A DNA stretch of 64,000 bases. Origin: Selaginella tamariscina (Eukaryota; Streptophyta; Lycopodiopsida; Selaginellales; Selaginellaceae). The notes below the pieces were generated by a model, which saw nothing but the letters and a program-made list of their open reading frames with translations, made no database searches and was not told the origin of the DNA. The translations under genes and the position numbers were made by a program. Location: contig PUQB01000200.1 of assembly GCA_003024785.1 (NCBI GenBank), positions 214,713-278,712 on the forward strand, written 5' to 3'. Positions 1 to 13,334 of the stretch are shown one piece after another. Positions within the stretch are counted from its first letter, which is position 1; the number at the start of each line of letters is the position of its first letter.

Positions 1-770
1 CTTCACCCAAAGTGCTGCCCGGCACCACCTCAATCGAATCCACGCCTGGGTGAGCAAGTACAGCCTCTGGCGTCGGCGCCAACCCGCGCCTGGCTCCCTG
101 TCTCCACCTTACAGAACACTATATTACCCTCCATCTGTCTCAAAAAAACCCTAGCGCTACGGTCTTGTTCTATATCCGACTCCTGCAAATGGATGCTCTC
201 GTCTTGCCTGCTGGTCTCACATACGGCAGTCGATGATCGTGTCAAGGATAGGAGCAAGGTCCACATCTCGATCTTCACGAACGGGATCTGGCCCCGAGTT
301 CGGGGAAGAGGCGACCACATTGGCTCTAGCCTGGTGGATGCATTTCCACAGCTCGTTCGGGTTTTTGGCGAGCCGACACGTTCGAAAAACTGTGGGGCAA
401 AAGGTGACAGCATCGAAAGGGCTTGTGAGGGGCTTGAGCCAGCAGAGATTTGCGTGAAGGAAGTAGCTCCCTGCTCATGCAATTCTACCCCTGGTAGTCC
501 CAGGATGCGACGCAACGAGGGTGAAGGTCGAGATCAACACGACGAGAAGATTGACGTTGCGTACTATGGCTGCCGCAAGCTGACCACATGCTTCGATGTT
601 CGTCATGGAATACAAGGGACCAACATCCGGGATGGAAAGATCCAAGTGATTGGCGGGTGCAAACGTCCCTGGAACATTGGCATCTGAGGAAGCTCCTCTT
701 CCTGGCTCGGTCATGAGTAACCTTTACCTCATTCCCATGGTGGTTCAGGTTGGTACAAACGGGCATTAAA
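1..770. other. GC-rich segment, no recognised gene
   Basis: This segment is clearly more GC-rich than the following 1.3 kb. It holds open frames of about 160 codons on both strands (30-515 minus, 193-687 plus). None shows a domain I recognise. A minus-strand frame at 475-714 has a hydrophobic stretch (LLVVLISTFTLVA) that could be one membrane segment. It could be the edge of a gene that begins outside the window, or a decayed coding sequence. I make no functional call. Confidence 0.3.
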
Positions 771-1706
771 TAAAGTAATTTGTAGTTAAAATTCCGTTAT
801 AAGTGTTTAAACACACTTGTAGGCCATCTTGTTTAGAACCATTTACATGCTAAACAACGGAGAACAATGTCAAGCAGTAATGGCATAATGACACATGGGT
901 GGTGACGATAGTGCCACATGGCAAGGATCTCATATATATTATATATATACACCGACCTTGCATTTACTATTTTTGTTTAATTAATATAAAAGTCAATTTA
1001 TAAATTTTATTTCTCAAATTTATGCGTGCTACTTGCAACAAAAATCATCCTTTATTTGTAAAGAAAAAACGAATGTATGTTGACCTTACATAACCTTAAT
1101 TTATATATTTCGTGTTATATTTAGCTTTTTTAAACTTTAAAAATTAATAACTTATCATCTAACCGGTAAAACTAAAAAAAAAAAACTACGGATTAGTTCG
1201 ACTTGAGTTTTAAAAATTATAGAACCAAACATAAATGTTTTTAATTATTTTGTGTTTAACCTGTTATTTGACGGTTCAGCATTATTAACTTTATATTTTA
1301 ATGCATTACTTTCTAATAAACGTGTATGGCAATGCTACATATATCCACATCGAAAATGTTAATGGTAAACATTAAAATTTAAATTCTTTAATTTTTGATT
1401 TTTGATTTAGAAAATTTCCATGTACATTTTTACTTATTAACATGTTATTTATATTATATTTTTCCAAGGCCAACCTAATTTTTTTCCAGAGGAACATATC
1501 TTAAAAAATTAGCATCTATATTTCAAACGATACAACATTTCGAAACCCTAACTTTATTTTTTATTTTTTTAATTTAATTTAATTTAATTAGGGTTTGGTT
1601 AACTAATAATTATTTATTTTTTCACCAGTTTGGTGACCAGTTTGTGTGTTATATTTAAAAGCTTTATTAAAATAAACACACACACAGATAGATAGATAGA
1701 TAGATA

Positions 1707-1740
<34 letters not shown>

Positions 1741-2066
1741 TGCAAGGCAAGGAAGTAGTTATAGCACACACACTCGTGCAGTGTAAACTGAACATCACAA
1801 AGAAAGTAGACTACACGTAGACTCTCTGTACATGCCGTGTTGAGGAATGGATAGGCCAAAGACTAGACTCTGAGTCACCACCTTGACCTGACTAATCAAC
1901 GCGGTTCACACATTTTGCGCTTGTTCATAGTTAACACTTGCGCGTGTGTGTTGCGTGTGTGTATGTGTTCCATTTCTCTTTCACAACTCAAAATATCCAT
2001 TGAACAGGTGCCTCGTTTCTGTATTTAACTAAACACGACTTAAGCACATTTTATATTGAAAACTTA
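771..2066. other. AT-rich intergenic DNA
   Basis: This stretch is strongly AT-rich, with poly-T and poly-A runs. It has a GATA-repeat followed by a long (AT)n tract at about 1687-1740. I see no ORF or exon with recognisable protein similarity. If the kinase at 2.1 kb once had a leucine-rich-repeat ectodomain, nothing of it remains here. Confidence 0.6.
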
Positions 2067-2801
2067 GTGTTGACTCCACATGAATCCCATGAGGAATTCC
2101 ATCATTCCCTTCCAGTCCAATACAATGACGAAGACATGGCATCCAGATTCAAGATACCACAGATGCTCAAGCTCAAGGAGGATGAATTCCTTGCACTCAC
2201 TGATAACTTCAGTGCCGCCAATTTCCTCGCGAGAGGTAACTGCAGTACAGTTTACAAAGGTGTGTTTCCGGATGGATCACTGGCTGCAGTGAAGAGAATG
2301 GAGCTTAGTAAGTCTGTGAGGTCTCTCTGTGAGAAGAGTTTCTTCACTGAGCTTCATGCTCTTAGCGGGATTCGCCACAGGAACATTGTGTCCGTCCTCG
2401 GCTACTTCTCCAACTTGGAACTATGGCTGTTATACTGCAGTATATGCCTAAAGGCTCCTTGCACACTAGGCTGGTTCAGAAACATAGTTACATATGCCTA
2501 GATTGGAACAAAAGGTGGGTACACACACGCACACACGCACACACACACACACACACATGATGCTTTTTGAAATGTGTGTGAAAGTTAAACATTGTTTTCC
2601 GTGCTTCTCAAAGTTATAAATTCACATACGAACTTTAGTAATAATAATTATAATTTTAAAATCATCAATACAAAATAAGTTTGATTTATTATTTTAATAG
2701 TTTTATTATTGTTTAATATTTAACTTAGAAAGTTTAAAGCGATATGCAAGGGTAAAGTTTGTAACTATACATATACATACCTTCAAGTCTCTAGATAACG
2801 T

Positions 2802-2863
<62 letters not shown>

Positions 2864-3561
2864 AACTATGTACTAACAGGTACAGAATAGCATTGGGGGT
2901 TGCAGAGGCGCTATCATACATGCACCACAACTGCAAGCAACAAATAGTACACTGCGATTTGCAGCCAAGCAATATACTCCTCGACAACAATTTCGAAGCT
3001 CATATAGGGAACTTTGGTCTCGCCAAGATGGTTGAGCAACATAAAAACGATGGACTTGTATGGTCTCCTGGCTACACTGCTCCAGGCAAGAATACACACA
3101 CACACACACACACATATATACATAATGTGTGTGTGTGTGTATGCATATGTTAAGTATTCTTCTTTACAGAGCTTCTTCAGGGAGAAAAACCTTCACCCGA
3201 GACGGACGTATACAGCTTCGGTATACTTCTTCTCCAGCTGTTGACCAGAAAGTTTCCCACTGATTTTCGAGATGGTTTGACCCTCCGAGACTGGTCAAAG
3301 TCAGTCATGGACCGCACACGTGGAACATGGACGGACGTGCTAGATCTTCAGCTGCAACAAGAGATTCTTAACCAGAGTGAAATGCTTGCAACCATGCAAT
3401 TAGCTCTAGCTTGTTCACATGAATGTCCGAGTGTTAGGCCCGACATGAGAACTGTGGTTAATTACTTGGTTAAACTTCGGGATAATGATGTGTTTAAGAG
3501 GTTTAACAAGCCTATTGACTCTCTTATTAATGAGAGGTCTCCATGGGGAATATCCAAATAG
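2067..3561 (+). pseudogene. Decayed LRR-RLK-type protein kinase fragment
   Basis: Three exons (to 2514, 2880-3085, 3170-3561) encode most of a plant receptor-like kinase catalytic domain. Visible are a glycine-loop region (LARGNCSTVYKG), the ATP lysine in AAVKRM, the catalytic loop IVHCDLQPSNILLD, the activation segment start IGNFGLAK, then GYTAP, DVYSFG and a C-lobe ending at 3561. The DFG aspartate is Asn and the catalytic-loop Lys is Gln. A reading-frame break near 2423 separates FSNLE from the continuation AVILQYMPKGSLH. No ATG lies upstream in frame until 2136, and no LRR or membrane segment is seen upstream. The second intron uses a GC donor (CCAG|GCAAG). It resembles the kinase half of LRR-XI-like receptors. 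Loss of key residues plus the frameshift makes a pseudogene most likely; a pseudokinase is the alternative. Confidence 0.8.
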
Positions 3562-3614
3562 AGGATTATTTAAACTTGTATAACAGTCTCCGAAACACAC
3601 ACACACACACACGC

Positions 3615-3966
3615 TTACTTGATCACTGTGGTTTTTATACGTACCCCACACTTTGTATACAAATCCACCAGTTTAGTTTGCAAGTAGAACTCTACGTCAT
3701 CCCCAAGCTTAGAGTGTATCTCCTTCACTCTCCTCAAGCACATTGTTTTCTCAAGTTTCCCCTCAAATCCCGACTTCCATTCTTCCTTGTCTGCTAAACT
3801 CGAGCATGCATCAAGAACAATGACAAATGTACGTGTATCCGGAACTATATCTTTGTCTTGCATTTGCTGAACACTGCTAAACCCTTCTCCACATCTCCAT
3901 TACTTATGTAGCCTTGTATCATTCCATTCCACAGTGGTACTCTTGAAAAACAACAACGCATTATGG

Positions 3967-4013
<47 letters not shown>

Positions 4014-4270
4014 ACAACAATCTCATTCTTGTGCATGCGTGCGTGCGTGCGTGTGTGTGTGAGAGAGAGAGAGAGCACCAAAGCATGGATATATATACAT
4101 ATAAACAATCTCATTGGTGTGCGTGCGTGCGTGTGTGAGAGAGAGAGACAGACAGAGACAGACAGAGAAAGCATGGGTAAGTCTACATATATATACATAT
4201 AAACGATCTCATTGGTGTGTATATCTATGTAGACTTACCCATGCTTTGGTGCTCTCTCTCTCACTCTCTG

Positions 4271-4314
<44 letters not shown>

Positions 4315-4315
4315 A

Positions 4316-4354
<39 letters not shown>

Positions 4355-4448
4355 AAGACACACCAATGAGATTGTTTATATGTATATCTATGTACACTTA
4401 TTCATGCTTTGGTGCTCTCTCTCTGTCTCTGTCTTTGTCTCTGTCTCG

Positions 4449-4509
<61 letters not shown>

Positions 4510-5345
4510 CCAATGAGATTGTTTATATGTATATCTAAGTAGACTTACCCATGCTTTGATGATTCATCAAACACGACTTGAGCCTCATCCATGCAACCAC
4601 AATTACCGTAGGCCGTCACAAGAGCAGTAGAAACAAACGCACTCATCTCTTCCATGCTCCCCTTGAACTCCGAATGAAGATCTCGGACTCTCTCTAGGCA
4701 CCTCGGACTGTCCGAGTTAGAAACGTTATCCGAAGACGGACACCGGTCAACGATTGTCAAATCCGTTGACTTATCTTGACCAATCTCGGACAGTGGTCTT
4801 TCCTTCTTAGCAAGACCGGCACAGGCACTGAATGCATATGCAAAGCTCCGGGCATCCGGCCACAGTTGTTCCCCACGCATTTGTTCAAATGTCTCAAGAG
4901 CTGCCTGGTACAGCCCATTCCGCACGTATCCCGACAGGAGAGCATTCCACGAGCGTACTGACGGATCTCTCAGGCGATCAAACACCTGCTTCGCCTCACG
5001 TACACTCGTGCACTTCCCATACATTTTGATGAGTGCGTTTGAGATTCTGTCCTGAGGATCGTTGGCAAGTCCGACTTCTGAATGTATCCTGCGGCCTGTC
5101 TCCATGTCCCTGTAGCTCCCACATGCGTTCAATGCGCCTGTGATGTCTGAAACGGTGGGAGTCTCTCCATTCTCCCGCATTTTCTCGTATATCCGTAGCG
5201 CCTTGGCAGGACTGACTGATTGTTTCCATAGAGGTTGTGGAGTGCACGGTTCTTCCTCGACTTGTCTTTCTGGGCGCTTCAATGTATTTGGGTATCTGAT
5301 TCTTTTGGTCCAGCCTCGTCCCTTTCCTAAGCTGCGCAAAGCCAT
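3615..5345 (-). pseudogene. PPR protein gene, interrupted and truncated (PPR-A)
   Basis: The minus strand from ATG 5345 encodes PLS-type pentatricopeptide repeats, for example NALIKMYGKCTSVREAKQVF, SWNALLSGYVRNGLYQAAL and ALVTAYGNCGCMDEAQVVF. The frame ends at 4545 in a sequence with a good donor (CATGG|GTAAGT). It resumes near 3945 with VPLWNGMIQGYISNGDVEKG after about 600 bp of microsatellite. A one-base loss near 3865 then shifts the frame into MQDKDIVPDTRTFVIVLDACSS. The last motif is cut after LYTKCG, at about 3650, with no E or DYW domain. PPR proteins bind organellar RNA in a sequence-specific way. The start lies about 50 bp from the beginning of the divergent PPR-B. The frameshift and the truncation point to a pseudogene. 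Confidence 0.75.
3945..4548 (-). repeat. Composite microsatellite with repeated, partly inverted splice-donor modules
   Basis: This intron-like block alternates (CT)n and (CA)n tracts with a unique module of about 45 bp. The module includes the text CATGGGTAAGTCTAC and CATATAAAC-ATCTCATTGGTGTG. Copies lie at about 4508-4557, 4360-4412 and 4217-4250 in minus orientation, and at about 4165-4222 and 4080-4125 in plus orientation. The first copy is the exon-intron junction of PPR-A itself. The neighbouring copies at 4165-4250 face each other and make a palindrome. Confidence 0.85.
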
Positions 5346-5395
5346 CCAACCACGCACACCAATGTATGCAGCTCCCTCCGTAGAACACTTAGCGG

Positions 5396-7299
5396 ATCTC
5401 TCAAAGCTTGTGGCAATTCAACAACCTCGGACAGGCAAGAATCCTTCACAAACAGATAAGAGAAACTCCCCATTTCATACAAAACACATATCTGTCCAAC
5501 TTGCTGGTGCAAACATATGGAAAATGCGGTAGTGTTTCCGATGCGTATGCAGTTTTCACACACATTCCCAACCTCAATCTCTTCTCTTGGAACATACTAA
5601 TCCGTGCATACACCCAGAACGGCATATCAAACAAGCAAGAGAGCTCTTCGAATGTATGCCTTACAGAGATCTAGTTTCCTGGACTGTAATCACAGATGCA
5701 TATGCCCAGTCTGGGGATCTCACCGAAGCACGTCTTCTGTTTAACAACATGCCTGAGAGGGATATTGTTTCATGGAATGCCATGTTGATGGCATATGCCC
5801 AGAATGGGCATCTGCTAGAAGAGTTTTCTACACAATGCCTGAGAAGAATGTGGTTTCTTGGAACACCCTCCTGGCTGCATATGCCCAACAGGGGCATATG
5901 AAAGAAGCAGAGAAGATCTTCCACAAGATGCATTACCATAACATAGTCTCGTGGAATACCATGCTCGCTGCATATGGGGAATGGAGTGTACAAGATGCGA
6001 AGACTTCTTCGACAAAATGCCTAACTGGGACTTAATCTCCTGGACAAGCTTGTTAAAGTCATACGCCAGGAAAGGTCATATGAACGAGGCCATGCACGTC
6101 TTCTCCAACATGCCTGAGCAGGATATCGTTGCATGGAACGTCTTACTTGGTGCATATGCCCAGAATGGGCATCCTACTTTGTGAAGGAAGCTTTCGATAA
6201 CATGCCAAAGAGGAACATGCTTTCATGGAACATCTTGATAGCTGCATATGTCGAGAGTGGGATATGCATCAAGCAACGTCCGTTCTGGATATGTCTCCTG
6301 AACAGGACATAACCACTTGGAACATTACGGTAGCGGGATATGCCCAGAAAGGGGAACTTGACAGAGCAGTGGCTGTGTTCGAGAGAATGCCAACGCACGA
6401 CGTGGTAACTTGTAATGCATTGATGACAGGCTATGTACAGAGTGGAGACAGTAAGCAGGCACTGAGTGTGTTCAATAAGATGAAACTCAAAGACATAGTT
6501 TCCTGGACGTTAGCTCTACAAGCACAGGAAGAAGTGAGCAATGTCAAGTCGATGCTCGACCGAATGCCTGAGTTTAACACGGTCTCTCTAACTGTTGTAA
6601 TATCGACTTACACACGTCTGGGCAGGTTTGAAGAAGCCGAGTGTGTTTCGGACTGCCCTTGAGTCCGATACTCGTCTCTGGAACTCCATGGTTATGGCAT
6701 ATGCACAATCTGGGGATATTGTGAAAGCCAGGGAGCTCTTCGAGCGTATGCCGAGAAGAGATATAGTGTCTTGGAACAGTATACTTGCAGCATATGTCCA
6801 AGTCGGGCATATCAAGCTTGCGTGGCGGGTTCTCCAGCAGATGCCGGAGAAGAACATTGTCTCTTGGGATACAATGCTCACCGGTTTTGCACAGAAAGGA
6901 TATAGCAGAGACTCCTTGTCGGCCTTTCAAATGCTTGTTTTAGATGGTTTTAGACCGGAGGAAGGAGCGTTCAGAAGCCTTCTTACTGCATGTAGCTATA
7001 ATGGATGGCTTCGTGAGGCTTTAAAGGAGGTGAGATCGATGAGTATGGACTACGGAGTATTCCCTCAGGACGAGCACTGCTCTTGCATTGTGGATGTTCT
7101 TGGTAGAGCAGGAAAGCTTGGGGAAGCCGAGGAGTTTATAGGCGGGAAAGGGAGCTCGGTCTCATGGGGATCGTTTCTTACTGCTTGCAAGATGCACTCC
7201 GATATGAAACGCGGAGCACAAGCAAGTAGAGAGTTTCTGGAACTCGATCCGGCAAGCTCTGTACCATACTTGCTCTTGGCAAACACTCTTGAAGCTTAA
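5396..7299 (+). pseudogene. PPR protein gene with many frameshifts (PPR-B)
   Basis: A long run of PPR motifs of the type MPERDIVSWNAMLMAYAQNGH is recognisable from about 5400 to 7299, but the frame changes at least six times: near 5620, 5815, 5985, 6175, 6255 and 6640. After each shift the motif phase is restored, so protein similarity continues. The last frame (6628-7299) is open and ends in L2/S2-like motifs (FRSLLTACSYNGWL, CIVDVLGRAGKLGEAEEF). It continues into the start of an E domain (FLELDPASSVPYLLLANTL), then stops; E+ and DYW domains are absent. PPR proteins of this class guide organellar RNA editing or processing. The frameshifts indicate a pseudogene unless they are assembly errors. 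No ATG start is clear, and a further frame change near 5430 may separate an ACGNS-containing beginning. Confidence 0.8.
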
Positions 7300-7322
7300 A
7301 CTTGTGTATTTATTATTGGGGT

Positions 7323-8528
<1,206 letters not shown>

Positions 8529-8777
8529 GTACACCTCTGGAGTTCCACATGCGTTTATATACACGTCTATAGAGGTTCGTACGTGTCCTTTCAGGTGTGT
8601 TTCTGGTGAAAAGTATGCACTTTGTTGTAGGTAATTTCAACCATCTGCTTGTTCTTCTTTTGTAGAAACGCTGATTGTGTGTTTATCCCTCCTACGTGTC
8701 ACTGCTGACGTGGCTATTTGTGATCCGACGTGGCAATACACGCTGCAGTGATATGTGTATGTTTACGGGAGCGTTGT

Positions 8778-10790
8778 ATGAGTCGCGTGCGCTACAGAAA
8801 TGAGCTTATAGAAGAAATAGCACAGAACATCAAGGGAGCATATGCCAAGGATCTACCAGGACTCCAGGAGCGCGTTTGCAATGACCCGGTTCTCTCACAA
8901 GACAGGTACTTATCAAACCTCCTGGTACAAATGTATGGAAGATGCGGGAGCATCGGAAACGCACGTCACGTCTTCGACTCGACACACCAGCGCAACTCTT
9001 TCTCATGGAACATCATGCTTACAGCATATGCCCAGAACGGGCATCTCCAAGAAGCGTTGGAGATGTTTGAGAAGATGCCTGAAAAGACCACTGTTGCATG
9101 CACAGCTATGGTGGGTGTACTCTCCAGGAGCGGTGGACTTCACCAGGCCGTGAGGCTTTTCGATGAATCTCTTACCCGGGATCTGGCGCTCTGGAATGCA
9201 CTGCTTACTGCATATGCCGGGAATGGGGATCTCTGTCAGCGAAGAAGACGCTGGAGAAAGTCCACAGACAGACGTGCTTTCCTGGACAGCGTTGCTTAAT
9301 GTGTTTGCCCAAGAGGGAGATCTCCAACAAGCGAAGGAGCTCTTCGATTCAATGCCTGGAAGAAACCATCTGGCTTGGATTCTCATCTTTCAGGGATATG
9401 CCCGGAGCGGGCATCTGCAGGAAGCCATGAACATGTTTAGTAAGACACCGGAACAGAGCCTCTTATCCTGGACAACTCTGCTGGGTCTTTACACGGAGAA
9501 AGAACAGATGGAGGAGTGTAAGGCAGTGTTTGAGTCGATGCCGGAGCACGACATTGTCTCGTGGACATGCATGTTCAGGATGCTTGCGAACAATGGATAC
9601 TTCCTTGAGGCACATAACTTGTTTTCAAGGTTTCCCCACACGACGTTGTCTCCTGGACACTCATGCTCACGGTTCATGCTCAGGGAGGCCAGCACAAGAG
9701 GGCCAAGCAGGCGTTTGATCTGAATATAGAGAGAACTATCGTCTCCTGGAACGTGATTCTGCACTCTCAGTCCGAGGGAGGGTCCCTGGGAGACGCCCTC
9801 ACCGTCTTCGAGAGAATGCCACTGCACGACTCGGTGACATGGAACATACTCGTGTCGGTTTATGTGAGACATGGTGAGCTCGAGTCGGCAAGGAGAGTTT
9901 CCGACAAGGCTCTCTCTCCCGACAACACGATGATCACGGCTTTCTCTGAGAGGGGACTCGTGGAGGACGCCAAGAGGACGTTTGACACGATGCCGGAGAG
10001 GAATGTTGTGTCGTGGACAGCCCTGATGGTGTCATTCGCTCTCAACGGCGGCTTGGACAAGGCCGAGAGCGTCTACCGGAGGATGCCGGAGAGGAACTCG
10101 GTGGCACTAACCGCGATGGTGTCGGCTTACGCGCTGCATGGATATGTGAGCGAGGCAAAGACGGCTTTCGATGCATTGCCGGAGCCGGATGTTGTCGGGT
10201 GGAACTGCATTCTTACAACGTACGCACAAAACGGGCATCTAGAGGAAGCGAGGTACACGTTCGGGTTGATGCCGAGATGGGACACACCGGCAGCAACAAC
10301 AGTGATGACTGCTTACTCCCGGGCAGGGCTCTTGGAGAACATGATGGAGATCTTCAACACCATGCCGCACAGGGACCTTGTGACGTGGAATGCAGTGATT
10401 GGTGCATTCGGACAAAACGGTCATGGGAAGTGGTCCATGTACGTGTTTGAGCTGCTCAACCTGGAGGGTATTGAACCGGACGATGTCACGTTCATGTGTG
10501 TTTTGAGTGCGTGTAGTCATGGGGGTCTACTTGCGGCGGGGCACCAGGTGTTCCTGGGTATATCTGGGGATTACTGGGGTGTGCCTACCAAGCAGCATTA
10601 TACTTGTATGGTGGACTTGCTGGGGAGGGCGGGTAAGCTGGGGAATGCGGAGGAGATTGTGGGGAATATCCCGTTTTCAGAGATTGCATGGGGTTCCTTG
10701 CTTGGTGCTTTGAAGATACATTGTGGGGATAACGAGGCTAAGCAGTTGCCTAATGCTGTGGTTTGTAGAAAGAAGCTCATTAAAAGCTAA
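8778..10790 (+). pseudogene. PPR protein gene with two frameshifts (PPR-C)
   Basis: From ATG 8778 the frame encodes a short leader (ELIEEIAQNIKGAYAKDLPG) and PPR motifs such as YLSNLLVQMYGRCGSIGNARHVF and SWNIMLTAYAQNGHLQEALEMF. Frame changes near 9235 and 9635 are each followed by uninterrupted PPR coding, the last part being 9663-10790. Motifs end with DVTFMCVLSACSHGGLL, YTCMVDLLGRAGKLGNAEEI and a cut E-type region (WGSLLGALKIHCGDNEAKQL). No DYW deaminase follows. The 3' part is GC-richer than the 5' part. With only two frameshifts it is less decayed than PPR-B, but as read it cannot make a full protein. If the shifts are assembly errors it would be a PPR of about 660 residues. Confidence 0.78.
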
Positions 10791-12888
10791 TTTTTGTTTA
10801 CCATGATGGTGTTTGTAATTTATAAATTGTTTACTTAAGCTATTAAATAATTTTTTTATAAATAAATATTTTTTTTTATAATTCATCATTATAAAATAAT
10901 AATAAAATAGTGGTGATGACAAAATGAATTCATCACAGCATTAATGATATTATTATTGTTAATATCAAATGTAAGTCCATAAATTTTAATATATTTAACT
11001 TTTAAACATGATATGTCCCTATTTACTTAAACATGATAACGTCCCTAATGATTTATATATATAATGTATTTAATATGACATACTATAAATAAAAAAGAAT
11101 GAATTAATATAAATTTTGAGGGCATTTGTTTTACACTCAACGAAGATAAACTTTTAATATGGTTGAATAGTATGAAAAAATCATAAATATTAAATTAAAA
11201 AGTCTCAAGATTTTCCCAAGTTAAGAACATAAAAACATATTAAAGGTTTAAGAATGATCAAAACATCGATCATGTGTATAAAAGTGCTTCGATGTAAACT
11301 CTTAACATAAATATATTAATACTTAATTATACACACATATAAGTTTTACGATAAACACTTTAGATAATGTATTTCATAAAAAAATTACTACATACAATTC
11401 CATTTGATTTTGTCGTGAATGTTTTTGAAATGCTTTTTTTCTTTTACTATTTGATACTTTACACATTAAATTATGTTAATTTTGATTAAAAAATTAGTAT
11501 TTTCATTTATTTTTAATAAATCTAACATAGATGAAATGTTAAAAAAATGTTTTACAAATTCATGTCCAACAAATGATTTATAAGAAAAAAAGTTAATAAG
11601 ATCAAGTATTATACAAAAAATGATTATTAATTTTAAACTTTATAAATAAATAAATTTTATTTTATAATAAAACTTTCTATATTATACAGATTTCTAGATT
11701 ACCTTGAATTTTTTTGCATAATTTTTATTAAAACACACATATCATCCATAATATAAGTTTTATACATAACCTTTAAAATATGAATTTAACTTCTTAAGTA
11801 ACAGTCATTTGTGAAAACAAAATTATTTATTATGGACATGGATATAATAAATATACTAGTAAGTATTACTTACAATTAATTAATATTATAATTTATATTT
11901 TTTATGTATTATTTGATATATCATGTGCATGCATGGGGGTGTGTATTGTGATATAAGCTAAAACAATTGGTGTAATAATTTAAAAATATCCAATTTCTTT
12001 AAAGGTAATAATTTAATTTTAAAAATATAATTATCATTTATAACTTGTATTGTAATATAACTTTTAAATTTTTTTTAATAATAAGTATAATTTAGTGTAG
12101 TATAATAAGACTCTTGAAGATTTAATCTTAGATTTACTAAATTTAAGTTTTTTTTTTCTCCTAAATTATTAATAAAATGATATTATTATGTTACTACATA
12201 AGACTTTATTTGGTAACAATGTTATACATTTGGAAATAACAAAAAATTATATAAGTATCAATAATAAAATATTTTAAAAAAGTTTAAAGAAAATAAATAA
12301 AAATAATGAAGTTAATTAAATTCACTACAACAAAATGAAAAAATTTATTTAATTTAATTTAAAGGAAAATGAAATAAAATAAATAAATAAATAGGGGTTT
12401 CTAATTGCCATATATTTTTAAATTATTATATTATATGGCAATATATATGTAATTGATTTTAGTTTGAAATTAAAAACACAAATTACAAATAATTAAAAAC
12501 TTTAATATATCAAAGGTAAAATAAAAAAGTTAAAATTTAGGAATATTTCATATTAATCTTTAAAATTTAAATCCACAAGTAAAGGACATTAATTTTTCTT
12601 TTCTCCGTCCACACAAACACCAAGTTAATTCTTATAAATTTTAAATAGTTATATTATATTATATTATATATGTCAAAAGCATAAATGATAAAGTAATTAT
12701 TATTTTAGAATTTTAAAATTTTAATTATGAAATGTGATAAAACTTTATTTTTGAAAATTTTAGGAATATTTAAATATATTTTATATGTAACTTTCCCTTA
12801 ATACTCAATATATTTTATTTGCCCATTTGATACAAAAATCATTTTAGAAAATTAAAATAATGAAATAAATTAAATACATTTTAAAATT

Positions 12889-12935
<47 letters not shown>

Positions 12936-13299
12936 TAATTTAAAAAAATTAGAGTAACTAATAAAAAAAGAATTTGTTTTTAACATTTGATGTTAATACT
13001 TGTCCATAAATTTTTAAATAACTATATTATATTATGATAAATGTTTAATTGGTTTTGTTTGGACTTAAACATAAAATATAGATTAATTATAAAAGTTATG
13101 TATTAAAATTTTTTATTTTAAGTTTAGATATTAAAATGTATAAAGTTTTTCTTGAGTAACATTAAATTTTAAGAATATTTATATACACAAATAAAATACA
13201 TTCCTAAGTCTTATTAAAACTTCATTTATGTACACATTTATGAGTCTTATTAAAAGTTCATTATTGAATTAATATAAATAAAGTATTTCATATGTGTGT

Positions 13300-13334
<35 letters not shown>

